In this document: in pieces, positions 34,995 to 43,990 of the stretch | Position numbering within the stretch: the first letter of the stretch is position 1 | Layout of the letters: the number at the start of each line of letters is the position of its first letter | Assembly (NCBI RefSeq): GCF_031323975.1 | Contig: NZ_JAVIWS010000001.1 | Location: 310,001 to 374,000 of the forward strand | Direction: 5' to 3' | Source of the DNA: Escherichia ruysiae | GTDB lineage: Bacteria > Pseudomonadota > Gammaproteobacteria > Enterobacterales > Enterobacteriaceae | Length of the DNA: 64,000 bases | Program-made: the position numbers and the translations under genes | Notes under the pieces: model-generated | What the model saw: only the letters and a program-made list of their open reading frames with translations | What the model was told of the DNA's origin: nothing | The model's database searches: none

Positions 34995-37096
34995 TGCTGA
35001 ATCAGGAAACCGCAAAGGCAGCACGAACCGATTCAGGTTATATCCTTCGCGCACCGAGACGAATGCGGGTTGCTGATGCCGTTGCTCAGTATATGCGGGT
35101 GCCCATGGGGGCAGGGAACTCAGTCCCGTGGGATCCGCTGGTGGCACCGTATGTTATTGAGCCTATGAACTGCCTGGCCTCGCGTGAATACGACGCAGTG
35201 ATATTTGTTGGCCCGGCACGAACCGGCAAGACTATCGGCCTGATTGACGGCTGGGTGATTTACAACGTGATTTGCGATCCTGCTGATATGCTGATCATTC
35301 AGATGACGGAGGAAAAAGCCCGCGAACACTCCAAAAAACGACTCGCCAGAACGTTTCGCGTCAGCCCGGAAGTGGTCAGTCGCCTGAGTCCGAACAAAAA
35401 TGACAACAACGTTTATGACAGAACATTCCTTGCTGGCAACTACCTGAAAATCGGCTGGCCGTCAGTCAATATCATGTCTTCATCAGATTATAAATGCGTG
35501 GCGCTGACGGATTATGACCGTTTTCCGGAAGATATTGATGGTGAGGGGGATGCCTTCTCTCTTGCCTCAAAACGTACCACCACATTTATGTCCAGTGGTA
35601 TGACGCTGGTGGAGAGTTCCCCCGGCAGGGATGTGAAGGATGTGAAATGGCGACGGACTTCACCGCATGAGGCTCCACCAACCACGGGGATCCTGTCGCT
35701 CTATAACCGTGGCGATCGCCGTCGCTGGTACTGGCCCTGTCCACACTGTGGTGAGTATTTTCAGCCCTGCGGCGATGTGGTTGCTGGTTTCCGTGATATT
35801 GCCGATCCTGTGCTGGCAAGTGAGGCGGCTTATATTCAGTGTCCTTCCTGTTCAGGACGGATTTTGCCTGAACAAAAACGCGAGCTGAACGGACGTGGGG
35901 TCTGGTTACGGGATGGTGAATCCATCAATGCAGATGGCAGTCGTTATGGTGATCCCCGGCGTTCACGTATTGCGTCATTCTGGATGGAGGGTCCGGCAGC
36001 TGCTTATCAGACACTCTCGCAACTCGTTTACAAACTGCTTACTGCAGAACAGGAATACGAGACAACCGGAAGTGAAGAGACACTCAAGACGGTTATCAAT
36101 ACCGACTGGGGATTACCTTATCTTCCCCGCGCCAGCATGGAGCAACGAAAAAGTGAATTGCTTGAGCAGCGGGCAGAGCCAGTTCCTTCCCGCAGTGTGC
36201 CGGATGGCGTTAATTTCCTTGTGGCGACAGTGGATGTGCAAGCGGGACGTCATCGCCGTTTTGTGGTTCAGGTAACGGGCTATGGCAGCCGTGGCGAACG
36301 CTGGATTATTGATCGTTACAACATCACGCAGTCATTGCGCGGTGACAGCGACGGGGAGAGCCAGCGAATTGATCCGGCCAGCTATCCGGAAGACTGGGAT
36401 GTCCTGCTGACGGATGTTTTTCATAAAAGCTGGCCGCTGGCCTCCGACCCTTCTCAACAAATGCGACTGATGGCAATGGCGGTGGACTCCGGCGGTGAAG
36501 ACGGGGTCACTGATAATGCCTATAAATTCTGGCGTCGTTGCCGTCGTGATGGCCTTGGTAAACGTATTTACCTGTTTAAGGGCGACAGCATCCGGCGAGC
36601 AAAACTGATCACCCGTACATTCCCTGATAACACCGGACGAACGGGCCGACGGGCGCAGGCCGCAGGTGATGTGCCGCTCTGGCTTCTTCAGACGGATGCC
36701 CTGAAAGACCGGGTGAATAACGCGTTATGGCGTGACTCGCTAGGTCCCGGCTATGTGCATTTCCCTGACTGGCTGGGGAGCTGGTTTTACGACGAACTGA
36801 CGTATGAAGAGCGGAGCAGTGACGGGAAATGGAGTAAGCCGGGTCGCGGTGCCAACGAAGCTTTTGACCTGATGGTGTATGCCGAGGCTCTGGTCATTCT
36901 GCATGGATACGAAAAGATCCGCTGGCCGGATGCACCGGAGTGGGCGAGCCGGGAAACCTGGCTGGAGTGTGTCCCGGACAGTACCGAACCGTCACCCTCA
37001 CCGGAACCGGTACCCACGCCTGTTAAAAAACAAAAACGGAAGAAAACAGTAACTGACGATGTTAACCCCTGGCTGACTTCCGGAGGATGGTTATGA
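34994..37096 (+). CDS. Terminase large subunit, gpA family
   Basis: This 700-residue protein has a Walker A-like segment (VGPARTGKTIGLID, about residues 75-90), the typical gpA zinc region CPHCGEYF...CPSCSGRI, and the C-terminal nuclease acidic residues (VDVQAGRHRR, VDSGG). It translocates DNA into the prohead and cuts cos. It is 59 residues longer than lambda gpA. Confidence 0.9.
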   Translation: MLNQETAKAARTDSGYILRAPRRMRVADAVAQYMRVPMGAGNSVPWDPLVAPYVIEPMNCLASREYDAVIFVGPARTGKTIGLIDGWVIYNVICDPADMLIIQMTEEKAREHSKKRLARTFRVSPEVVSRLSPNKNDNNVYDRTFLAGNYLKIGWPSVNIMSSSDYKCVALTDYDRFPEDIDGEGDAFSLASKRTTTFMSSGMTLVESSPGRDVKDVKWRRTSPHEAPPTTGILSLYNRGDRRRWYWPCPHCGEYFQPCGDVVAGFRDIADPVLASEAAYIQCPSCSGRILPEQKRELNGRGVWLRDGESINADGSRYGDPRRSRIASFWMEGPAAAYQTLSQLVYKLLTAEQEYETTGSEETLKTVINTDWGLPYLPRASMEQRKSELLEQRAEPVPSRSVPDGVNFLVATVDVQAGRHRRFVVQVTGYGSRGERWIIDRYNITQSLRGDSDGESQRIDPASYPEDWDVLLTDVFHKSWPLASDPSQQMRLMAMAVDSGGEDGVTDNAYKFWRRCRRDGLGKRIYLFKGDSIRRAKLITRTFPDNTGRTGRRAQAAGDVPLWLLQTDALKDRVNNALWRDSLGPGYVHFPDWLGSWFYDELTYEERSSDGKWSKPGRGANEAFDLMVYAEALVILHGYEKIRWPDAPEWASRETWLECVPDSTEPSPSPEPVPTPVKKQKRKKTVTDDVNPWLTSGGWL

Positions 37097-37305
37097 ATCA
37101 GAATGATATTGAAGCCATGATTCAGCGTTATACGGAAGCTGAAATGGCGGTGCTGGACGGAAAATCCGTCACTTTTAATGGTCAGCAGATGACCATGGAA
37201 AACTTATCTGAGATCCGGCAGGGGCGGCAGGAGTGGGAGCGCCGCCTTGCGGCTCTGATTACACGACGACGGGGGCATCCCGGGTACCGGCTGGCGAGGT
37301 TCTGA
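37093..37305 (+). CDS. gpW-family head-tail joining protein
   Basis: This 70-residue protein starts at MNQNDIEAMIQ, overlapping the terminase stop (ATGA), with GGAGG six bases upstream. The sequence IEAMIQRYTEAEMAVLDGKSV is typical of gpW. It joins the head at the portal before tail attachment. Confidence 0.88.
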   Translation: MNQNDIEAMIQRYTEAEMAVLDGKSVTFNGQQMTMENLSEIRQGRQEWERRLAALITRRRGHPGYRLARF

Positions 37306-38813
37306 TGGCAATTCTTGATGATGTGATTGGCGTTTTTTCACCAGGATGGAAAGCGGCAAGGCTGCGTTCCCGTGCGGTGATCCAGGCTTATGAGGCCGTA
37401 AAAACGACGCGGACACACAAAGCCCGACGGGAGAACCGAACTGCCGACCAGTTAAGCCAGTACGGGGCCGTGTCGTTACGTGAGCAGGCTCGTTACCTTG
37501 ATAACAACCACGATCTGGTCATTGGTGTATTTGACAAGCTGGAAGAACGGGTGGTGGGGAAAAACGGGATTATTGTCGAGCCACATCCGGTATTACGCAA
37601 TGGGGCCATTGCCCGTGATCTGGCAGCGGAGATACGTACCCGATGGAGTGAATGGTCTGTCAGTCCGGAGGTCACCGGGCAGTTTACCCGTCCGATGCTG
37701 GAACGTCTGATGCTGCGTACCTGGCTGCGCGATGGTGAGGTGTTTGCCCAGATGGTTTCCGGGCGCATAAACAGCCTGACGCCTTCTGCCGGTGTTCATT
37801 TCTGGCTGGAGGCGCTCGAGCCGGACTTTATTCCCATGACCAGTGATGAGAGCAACAGGCTGAATCAGGGCGTGTTTGTTGATGACTGGGGGCGTCCCGA
37901 AAAATATCTGGTGTATAAAAGCCGTCCCGTATCCGGGCGGCAGATGGAAACCAAAGAAGTGGATGCAGAGCGAATGCTGCATCTTAAATTTGTTCGCCGT
38001 CTGCACCAGATGCGCGGGACGTCTTTGTTGTCCGGTGTGCTGATCCGCCTCAGTGCTCTGAAAGAGTATGAAGATTCTGAGCTGACTGCAGCAAGGATCG
38101 CCGCTGCTCTGGGGATGTACATCCGGAAAGGCGACGGACAGAGCTATGAAACGGATGGTAATGACAGCAAGGAGAATGAACGCGAGCTTACCATTCAGCC
38201 AGGCATTATTTACGACGATCTGAAACCCGGCGAAGAAATCGGAATGGTGAAGTCGGATCGCCCCAATCCTAACCTTGAAACTTTTCGTAATGGTCAGTTG
38301 CGTGCCGTGGCTGCGGGCAGTCGTCTGAGTTTTTCCAGTACAGCGCGCAACTATAACGGCACTTACAGCGCCCAGCGTCAGGAGCTGGTTGAATCTACTG
38401 ATGGCTACCTGATCCTGCAGGACTGGTTTATTGGTGCCGTCACCCGCCCGATGTACCGTGCCTGGCTGAAACAGGCTGTGGTATCCGGTGTTATCAGGCT
38501 ACCCCGCGATCTGGACCGATATTCACTGTATACCGCGGTGTATTCCGGACCGGTGATGCCGTGGATTGACCCTGTTAAGGAGGCTGAGGCCTGGAAAATT
38601 CAGATTCGTGGTGGAGCGGCGACAGAATCAGACTGGGTACGTGCAGGTGGTCGTAATCCAGATGATGTCAAACGTCGGCGCAAGGCCGAAATTGATGAAA
38701 ACCGCAAGCTGGATCTGGTATTTGATACCGATCCGGCCAGTGATAAAGGAGGCAGCAGTGCCGCAACGAAACGACAGGAGCCGCAGCACACCGACGACCA
38801 GTCCGAAGAATAA
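37305..38813 (+). CDS. Portal protein, gpB family
   Basis: This 502-residue lambda-type portal starts at MAILDDVIG, overlapping the gpW stop. Family features include the RRLHQMRGTSLLSG and YNGTYSAQRQELVES segments. It forms the dodecameric DNA entry ring. Its 3' end overlaps the next gene by 56 bases. Confidence 0.9.
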   Translation: MAILDDVIGVFSPGWKAARLRSRAVIQAYEAVKTTRTHKARRENRTADQLSQYGAVSLREQARYLDNNHDLVIGVFDKLEERVVGKNGIIVEPHPVLRNGAIARDLAAEIRTRWSEWSVSPEVTGQFTRPMLERLMLRTWLRDGEVFAQMVSGRINSLTPSAGVHFWLEALEPDFIPMTSDESNRLNQGVFVDDWGRPEKYLVYKSRPVSGRQMETKEVDAERMLHLKFVRRLHQMRGTSLLSGVLIRLSALKEYEDSELTAARIAAALGMYIRKGDGQSYETDGNDSKENERELTIQPGIIYDDLKPGEEIGMVKSDRPNPNLETFRNGQLRAVAAGSRLSFSSTARNYNGTYSAQRQELVESTDGYLILQDWFIGAVTRPMYRAWLKQAVVSGVIRLPRDLDRYSLYTAVYSGPVMPWIDPVKEAEAWKIQIRGGAATESDWVRAGGRNPDDVKRRRKAEIDENRKLDLVFDTDPASDKGGSSAATKRQEPQHTDDQSEE

Positions 38814-40785
38814 TTCCTGGTTCAGGATGCAGGCAGGTCACCAGAGTGACGCGGATATTTATATTTATGACGAGATTGGTTTCTGGGGTGTTACGGCGAA
38901 GCAGTTTATCAGTGATCTGAATGCACTGGGCGATATCACCCACATTAATCTCCATATTAATTCACCGGGTGGCGATGTCTTTGAAGGCATCGCCATTTTT
39001 AATGCACTGAAAACACATGGTGCGTCCATTACCGTTTATGTCGACGGTGTGGCGGCGTCAATGGCGTCGGTCATTGCGATGGTGGGAAACCCGGTCATTA
39101 TGCCGGAAAACTCCTTCATGATGATTCATAAACCATTTGGCTTTACGGGCGGTGATGCGGAGGACATGCGCACCTATGCCGACCTGCTCGATAAAGTTGA
39201 GGCGGTTCTGTTACCCGCTTATGCACAGAAAACCGGGAAAACCACCGATGAAATTGCTGCCATGCTGGCGGATGAGACCTGGATGTCCGGTGCCGAATGT
39301 CTGGCACAGGGATTTGCTGATCAGGTGACACCAGCCGTTAAGGCAATGGCATGTATTCAGTCAAAACGTACAGAGGAATTTAAAAAGATGCCGGAATCCA
39401 TTCGAAATATGATTACTCCGCCACGCAACAGTGCTCCACGCGTACAGGATGATGGACCTGCAGCCTCCCGGACGCCAGTGCAGGCAGCAGCACCCGTGGT
39501 GGATGAAAACAGCATCCGTGCGCAGGTCCTGGCAGAGCAAAAAGCGCGTGTAAACGGTATTAATGATCTGTTTGCCATGTTTGGCGGGCGTTATCAGTCG
39601 TTGCAGGCTCAGTGTCTTGCCGATCCTGAATGTTCGCTGGAGCAGGCCCGCGAAAAGCTGTTGAACGAGATGGGGCGCGAGTCCACGCCATCCAATAAAA
39701 ATACCCCGGCTCATATTTATGCCGGTAACGGTAATTTTGTGGGGGACGGGATCCGCCAGGCGCTGATGGCGCGCGCCGGGTTTGAAAAAACTGAACGTGA
39801 TAATGTCTACAACGGGATGACCCTGCGTGAATATGCCCGTATGTCACTGACTGAACGTGGTATTGGTGTTTCCAGTTATAACCCGATGCAGATGGTCGGT
39901 GCGGCGTTCACACACAGTACGTCTGACTTCGGTAATATTCTGCTGGATGTTGCGAACAAAGCCATTCTGCAGGGCTGGGAAGATGCCCCTGAAACCTATG
40001 AACAGTGGACGCGGAAAGGTCAGTTGTCTGATTTTAAAATTGCCCATCGTGTGGGTATGGGGGGCTTCAGTGCTCTGCGTCAGGTGCGTGAAGGGGCAGA
40101 ATATAAATACGTCACCACCGGAGATAAACAGGCCACTATTGCACTGGCGACCTATGGCGAGCTGTTCAGTATCACCCGTCAGGCCATTATCAATGATGAT
40201 CTGAATATGCTGACCGATATCCCGATGAAGCTAGGCCGTGCGGCGAAATCCACTATTGCCGATCTGGTTTATGCCATTCTGACGTCTAACCCGAAAATCT
40301 CCACAGATAATGTAAGTCTGTTCGATAAAGCGAAACATGCAAACGTACTGGAGAGCGCGGCAATGGACGTGGCATCGCTGGATAAAGCCCGCCAGTTGAT
40401 GCGCGTTCAGAAAGAGGGTGAGCGTCATCTGAATATTCGTCCTGCGTTCGTACTGGTACCGACGGCGATGGAGTCTGTTGCTAACCAGGTCATTCGCTCC
40501 TCAAGTGTCAAGGGGGCTGACATTAACGCCGGTATTATTAACCCGGTGAAAGATTTTGCGACCGTTATTGCAGAGCCTCGTCTTGATGATAACAGCCAGA
40601 CCACCTTCTACCTGGCTGCGTCCAAAGGCTCCGATACGATTGAAGTGGCTTATCTCAACGGTGTGGATACGCCATATATTGATCAGATGGAGGGCTTCAG
40701 TGTGGATGGCGTGACAACGAAAGTGCGTATTGACGCTGGTGTTGCGCCAGTTGATCACCGCGGCCTGGTGAAATGTACGGCGTAA
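38758..40785 (+). CDS. ClpP-like head maturation protease fused to major capsid protein
   Basis: This 675-residue protein starts at GTG 38758 with AAAGGAGG upstream. The N-terminal 210 residues are a ClpP/S49-type protease: NSPGGDVFEG, the serine context DGVAASMASVIAM, and the histidine context MIHKPFG. A linker and scaffold-like part (about 215-300) precede an HK97-fold capsid domain (about 330-675). The fusion combines prohead protease, scaffold and coat in one chain, and self-cleavage is expected to separate them. Confidence 0.88.
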   Translation: MPQRNDRSRSTPTTSPKNNSWFRMQAGHQSDADIYIYDEIGFWGVTAKQFISDLNALGDITHINLHINSPGGDVFEGIAIFNALKTHGASITVYVDGVAASMASVIAMVGNPVIMPENSFMMIHKPFGFTGGDAEDMRTYADLLDKVEAVLLPAYAQKTGKTTDEIAAMLADETWMSGAECLAQGFADQVTPAVKAMACIQSKRTEEFKKMPESIRNMITPPRNSAPRVQDDGPAASRTPVQAAAPVVDENSIRAQVLAEQKARVNGINDLFAMFGGRYQSLQAQCLADPECSLEQAREKLLNEMGRESTPSNKNTPAHIYAGNGNFVGDGIRQALMARAGFEKTERDNVYNGMTLREYARMSLTERGIGVSSYNPMQMVGAAFTHSTSDFGNILLDVANKAILQGWEDAPETYEQWTRKGQLSDFKIAHRVGMGGFSALRQVREGAEYKYVTTGDKQATIALATYGELFSITRQAIINDDLNMLTDIPMKLGRAAKSTIADLVYAILTSNPKISTDNVSLFDKAKHANVLESAAMDVASLDKARQLMRVQKEGERHLNIRPAFVLVPTAMESVANQVIRSSSVKGADINAGIINPVKDFATVIAEPRLDDNSQTTFYLAASKGSDTIEVAYLNGVDTPYIDQMEGFSVDGVTTKVRIDAGVAPVDHRGLVKCTA

Positions 40786-40808
40786 ACGTCGCAGACAACA
40801 ACTCTGAT

Positions 40809-40828
40809 GGCCCGTAAGGGCTTTTTTT
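40809..40828 (+). terminator. Hairpin after the capsid gene
   Basis: GGCCC-GTAA-GGGCT followed by seven Ts. It probably attenuates late transcription between the capsid and the next gene. Confidence 0.7.
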
Positions 40829-40871
40829 GTACCTGAAATCAGCCCCTGAACGGGGCTGTGCGGAGACAGTT

Positions 40872-41195
40872 ATGGCAAAGAATTTTGTAGAAGAAGGAAA
40901 AACGGTGGCGATTGTTGCCAGTGCAGCCATCAGCAGCGGAGATCTGGTGCGGGTGGGTGATGTTTTTGCGGTGGCGCTGACCGATATTCCACAGGGAGAA
41001 ACAGGCGACGGCATAACCGAAGGTGTGTTTATGCTGCCTAAGCTGAAAACGGATGACATGAAAACGGGTAAGAAGGTTTATCTGAAGTCAGGAAAAGTTC
41101 AGCTGACTAACAGCGGCTCTGATCCGCTGGTCGGGGTTGTATGGGCAGATGCCGGAACCAGTGCAGAAGAAGTGCCGGTAAAACTCAATGTCTGA
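40872..41195 (+). CDS. DUF2190-type capsid-associated protein
   Basis: This 107-residue protein, MAKNFVEEGKTVAIV..., belongs to the small beta-rich DUF2190 family found after capsid genes; a decoration role like gpD is proposed for these. It overlaps the next gene by eight bases. Confidence 0.75.
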   Translation: MAKNFVEEGKTVAIVASAAISSGDLVRVGDVFAVALTDIPQGETGDGITEGVFMLPKLKTDDMKTGKKVYLKSGKVQLTNSGSDPLVGVVWADAGTSAEEVPVKLNV

Positions 41196-41463
41196 TCCCT
41201 TTTCCCGGCTGGCAGCGCGTATGGATGCGATCACGGTCAGAAAGATGGGAAAGACAGCCTCGATTAATGATGTCGATATGACTGTGATCCCGGGAGAAAC
41301 ACTGGCAGAGCTGAATGCTCTGTCCGGACCTGCGGTCTCTCTGGTGGTGTTTTCTTCGGGATACCGCCCACGGCGCGGGGATCGCGTTGTTTATGACGGA
41401 CAACAATGGACGGTCACACGGCATGAACGTTTTAACGGTAAGCCAATGATCTTTATTGAGTAA
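41188..41463 (+). CDS. Head-tail connector, FII-like
   Basis: This 91-residue protein, MSDPFSRLAARMDAITV..., contains GYRPRRGDRVVYDGQQW. Position after the capsid and before Z matches the lambda FII head-tail joining protein. Confidence 0.7.
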   Translation: MSDPFSRLAARMDAITVRKMGKTASINDVDMTVIPGETLAELNALSGPAVSLVVFSSGYRPRRGDRVVYDGQQWTVTRHERFNGKPMIFIE

Positions 41464-41474
41464 AGAGGTGTGGG

Positions 41475-42053
41475 ATGAAGGGGCTTGAGAATGCCATCCG
41501 CAATCTGAACAGCCTTGATACCCGTATGGTGCCACAGGCCAGCGCATGGGCGATAAACCGTGTGGCACAGAAAGCGGTCTCGGTTGCCACCCGGCAGGTT
41601 GCCGGGAATACCGTTGCGGGAGATAACCAGGTGAAAGGGATCCCCCTGAAACTGGTACGTCAGCGTGTCCGGGTGTTTAAAGCCAGTCCGTCAGGAAAAA
41701 TGACGGCCAGGATCCGCGTTAACCGGGGCAATCTGCCCGCCATTAAGCTAGGGACAGCCCGGGTCAGACTGGCCCGGCGTGGTGGAAAACTGCAGTACCG
41801 TGGCAGTGTGCTGAAGGTGGGTAAATATCTTTTCCGGGATGCGTTTATTCAGCAACTGGCGAATGGTCGCTGGCATGTGATGCGACGTATTGATGGCAAA
41901 AATCGTTACCCCATTGATGTGGTGAAAATCCCGCTGTCCGGACCGCTGACACAGGCATTTGAAGATGCCCGCGACCACATCATTGCTGCGGAAATGCCGA
42001 AACAGCTGGGGTATGCACTGAAACAACAACTGAGGTTATGGCTGACCCGATGA
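41475..42053 (+). CDS. Minor tail protein Z
   Basis: This 192-residue basic protein starts with MKGLENAIRNLNSLD and fits the lambda Z family that finishes the top of the tail for head joining. It overlaps gpU as ATGA. Confidence 0.85.
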   Translation: MKGLENAIRNLNSLDTRMVPQASAWAINRVAQKAVSVATRQVAGNTVAGDNQVKGIPLKLVRQRVRVFKASPSGKMTARIRVNRGNLPAIKLGTARVRLARRGGKLQYRGSVLKVGKYLFRDAFIQQLANGRWHVMRRIDGKNRYPIDVVKIPLSGPLTQAFEDARDHIIAAEMPKQLGYALKQQLRLWLTR

Positions 42054-42451
42054 ACCGACATACACAAATCCGCCAGGCCGTACTGGCACGCCTTCGGGAA
42101 CAGTGTGGAGACAGCGCCACGTTTTTTGACGGGCTTCCGGCATTTATTGATGCGCAGGAACTGCCTGCCGTGGCGGTGTGGCTGAGTGATGCTCAGTACA
42201 CCGGAAAAATGACGGATGAAGATGACTGGCAGGCTGTTCTGCATATTGCCGTCTTCATCCGGGCACAGGCACTGGATTCAGAGCTGGATATGTGGATGGA
42301 GAGCACCATTTTCCCTGCCCTGAATGATATACCGGCACTTTCCGGACTCATCGACACCCTGATCCCACTCGGTTTTAACTATCAACGTGATAATGAGATG
42401 GCCACCTGGGCGATGGCGGAAATCACGTACCAGATCACGTACACGAATTAA
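42050..42451 (+). CDS. Tail terminator protein U
   Basis: This 133-residue protein starts at MNRHTQIRQAVLARL, which aligns with the lambda gpU start; TFFDGLPAFID and DIPALSGLIDTL are characteristic. It caps the tail tube and sets its final length. An in-frame ATG at 42038 is less likely. Confidence 0.87.
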   Translation: MNRHTQIRQAVLARLREQCGDSATFFDGLPAFIDAQELPAVAVWLSDAQYTGKMTDEDDWQAVLHIAVFIRAQALDSELDMWMESTIFPALNDIPALSGLIDTLIPLGFNYQRDNEMATWAMAEITYQITYTN

Positions 42452-42461
42452 GGAGGTGGTA

Positions 42462-43205
42462 ATGACCACACCAAATCCACTGGCAAAGACGAAAGGTGCG
42501 GGGACGACGTTCTGGATGTATACCGGCAACGGCGATGCGTTTGCGAACCCTTTGTCGGACACTGACTGGCTGCGTCTTGCGATGGTGAAGGATCTGCAAC
42601 CTGGCGAAATGACCGCTGATGCAGAAGATGACACTTATCTCGATGATGAAGATGCAGACTGGAAAACGACAACCCAGGGGCAGAAATCCGTTGGTGATAC
42701 TTCGGCGACGCTGGCCTGGCGTCCGGGTGACAGCGGGCAGAAAAAACTGGTTCAGTTGTTCGACTCCGGTGAAGTCTGCGCGTTTCGTATCAAATATCCC
42801 AACGGCACTGTTGATGTTTTCCGTGGCTGGCTGAGCTCACTGGGTAAAACCATTGCCTCAAAAGACGTGATGACCCGCACTGTGAAAATCAGCGGTGTGG
42901 GGCGTCCGTATCTGGCAGAGGAAGGCACTGAAACCGTGAGCGTTACCGGGCTGACAGTATCACCGGCGTCTGCCAGTGTAAAAGTGGGAGCAACCACCAC
43001 GCTGACCTTTACAGTAAAACCTGACGGAGCCAGTGACAAAGCGATCAGTGTGCATTCGTCAGATCCACAGACTGCCACGGTTACCCTGAACGGACTTGTG
43101 GCCACGGTAAAAGGCGTGAAGCAGGGCAGTGTCAGCATTGTGGGCATGACCGCTGACGGGAATTTTGTGGCTGTGACTGCGGTGACTGTCAGCGCAGCAG
43201 GTTAA
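42462..43205 (+). CDS. Major tail protein V with an Ig-like C-terminal domain
   Basis: This 247-residue protein starts after AGGAGGTGG. The N-terminal tail-tube domain (1-155) includes GTTFWMYTG. The C-terminal Big2 Ig-like domain (about 160-247) has the pattern TGLTVSPASASVKVGATTTLT. The same layout as lambda gpV; the Ig domain decorates the tube surface. Confidence 0.9.
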   Translation: MTTPNPLAKTKGAGTTFWMYTGNGDAFANPLSDTDWLRLAMVKDLQPGEMTADAEDDTYLDDEDADWKTTTQGQKSVGDTSATLAWRPGDSGQKKLVQLFDSGEVCAFRIKYPNGTVDVFRGWLSSLGKTIASKDVMTRTVKISGVGRPYLAEEGTETVSVTGLTVSPASASVKVGATTTLTFTVKPDGASDKAISVHSSDPQTATVTLNGLVATVKGVKQGSVSIVGMTADGNFVAVTAVTVSAAG

Positions 43206-43225
43206 CAGGACGATACTCATCATTT

Positions 43226-43249
43226 GCCCCGGTTATGCGGGGCTTTTTT
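43226..43249 (+). terminator. Hairpin after gpV
   Basis: GCCCCG-GTTATG-CGGGGC followed by TTTTTT. Confidence 0.7.
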
Positions 43250-43262
43250 GCAGGTGGAGAAC

Positions 43263-43652
43263 ATGATGTTTCTGAAACAGGACACGTTTAATTATGAAAA
43301 ACAGTCCGTGGTGCTCAGTGAGCTGTCCGGGCTGCAGAGAATTGAATATCTGACGTTTGTTCAGCAGCGAACGGCAAAGTTTGATGCCGGGGAGGGAGAA
43401 CTGCCGGAGGCTGAACGACAGATTGCTTTTCTGCGGATGGGGATGGATATCAATGCCTGGCTGGTTTCCCGCTCACTGTGGAATGCGGATCAGTCTAAGG
43501 ATGTAGAGACGCTTTGCGCATCCGTTATTACAACATGGTCGTATGATGCCCTGGGTGCGGGGGCGGAGATGGTTCTGTCGCTGAGCGGTATGGGGGCCAT
43601 TGATAATGCTGTGGATGATGAGCATGAGGCGCTGACGCCGGAAAAGTCCTGA
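43263..43652 (+). CDS. Tail assembly chaperone G
   Basis: This 129-residue acidic protein starts at MMFLKQDTFNYE and corresponds to lambda gpG. It coats the tape measure protein during tail assembly. The end carries a possible -1 frameshift site leading to the GT form. Confidence 0.85.
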   Translation: MMFLKQDTFNYEKQSVVLSELSGLQRIEYLTFVQQRTAKFDAGEGELPEAERQIAFLRMGMDINAWLVSRSLWNADQSKDVETLCASVITTWSYDALGAGAEMVLSLSGMGAIDNAVDDEHEALTPEKS

Positions 43653-43990
43653 CGCGGGAAATGCAGTTTGTCATGCGGCTTGCCCGGGAGTTCCGGCGGG
43701 CAGACTGGCGGCGGATGCTGTCGGAAATGTCGGCCACTGAGCTTGGTGAGTGGGGCGATTATTTCCGGATGCAGAGCTTCAGTGATGTGTGGATGGATGC
43801 GCAGTTTGCCTCGCTGAAGGCATTGATCGTGAGAATGGTGTCCGGCAGCAGTGATGCTGCGGTGGCTGATTTCAGCCTTTTACCGGAAGAGAACGGGATA
43901 CCGGAGCGAACGGACGAAGAACTGATGCATCTTGGGGAAGGTATTTCCGGAGGTGTGCGTTATGGACCAGATAGCCAACCTGGTCATTGA
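43263..43990 (+). other. Predicted G-T frameshift fusion
   Basis: A T reading frame with no own start signal runs in the -1 frame to 43990 (MQFVMRLAREFRRADW...). The G frame ends ...CCG GAA AAG TCC TGA. A -1 slip on GGAAAAG (43640-43646) would fuse them, as lambda does on GGGAAAG. The P-site realignment is not ideal, so efficiency is uncertain. Confidence 0.6.
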
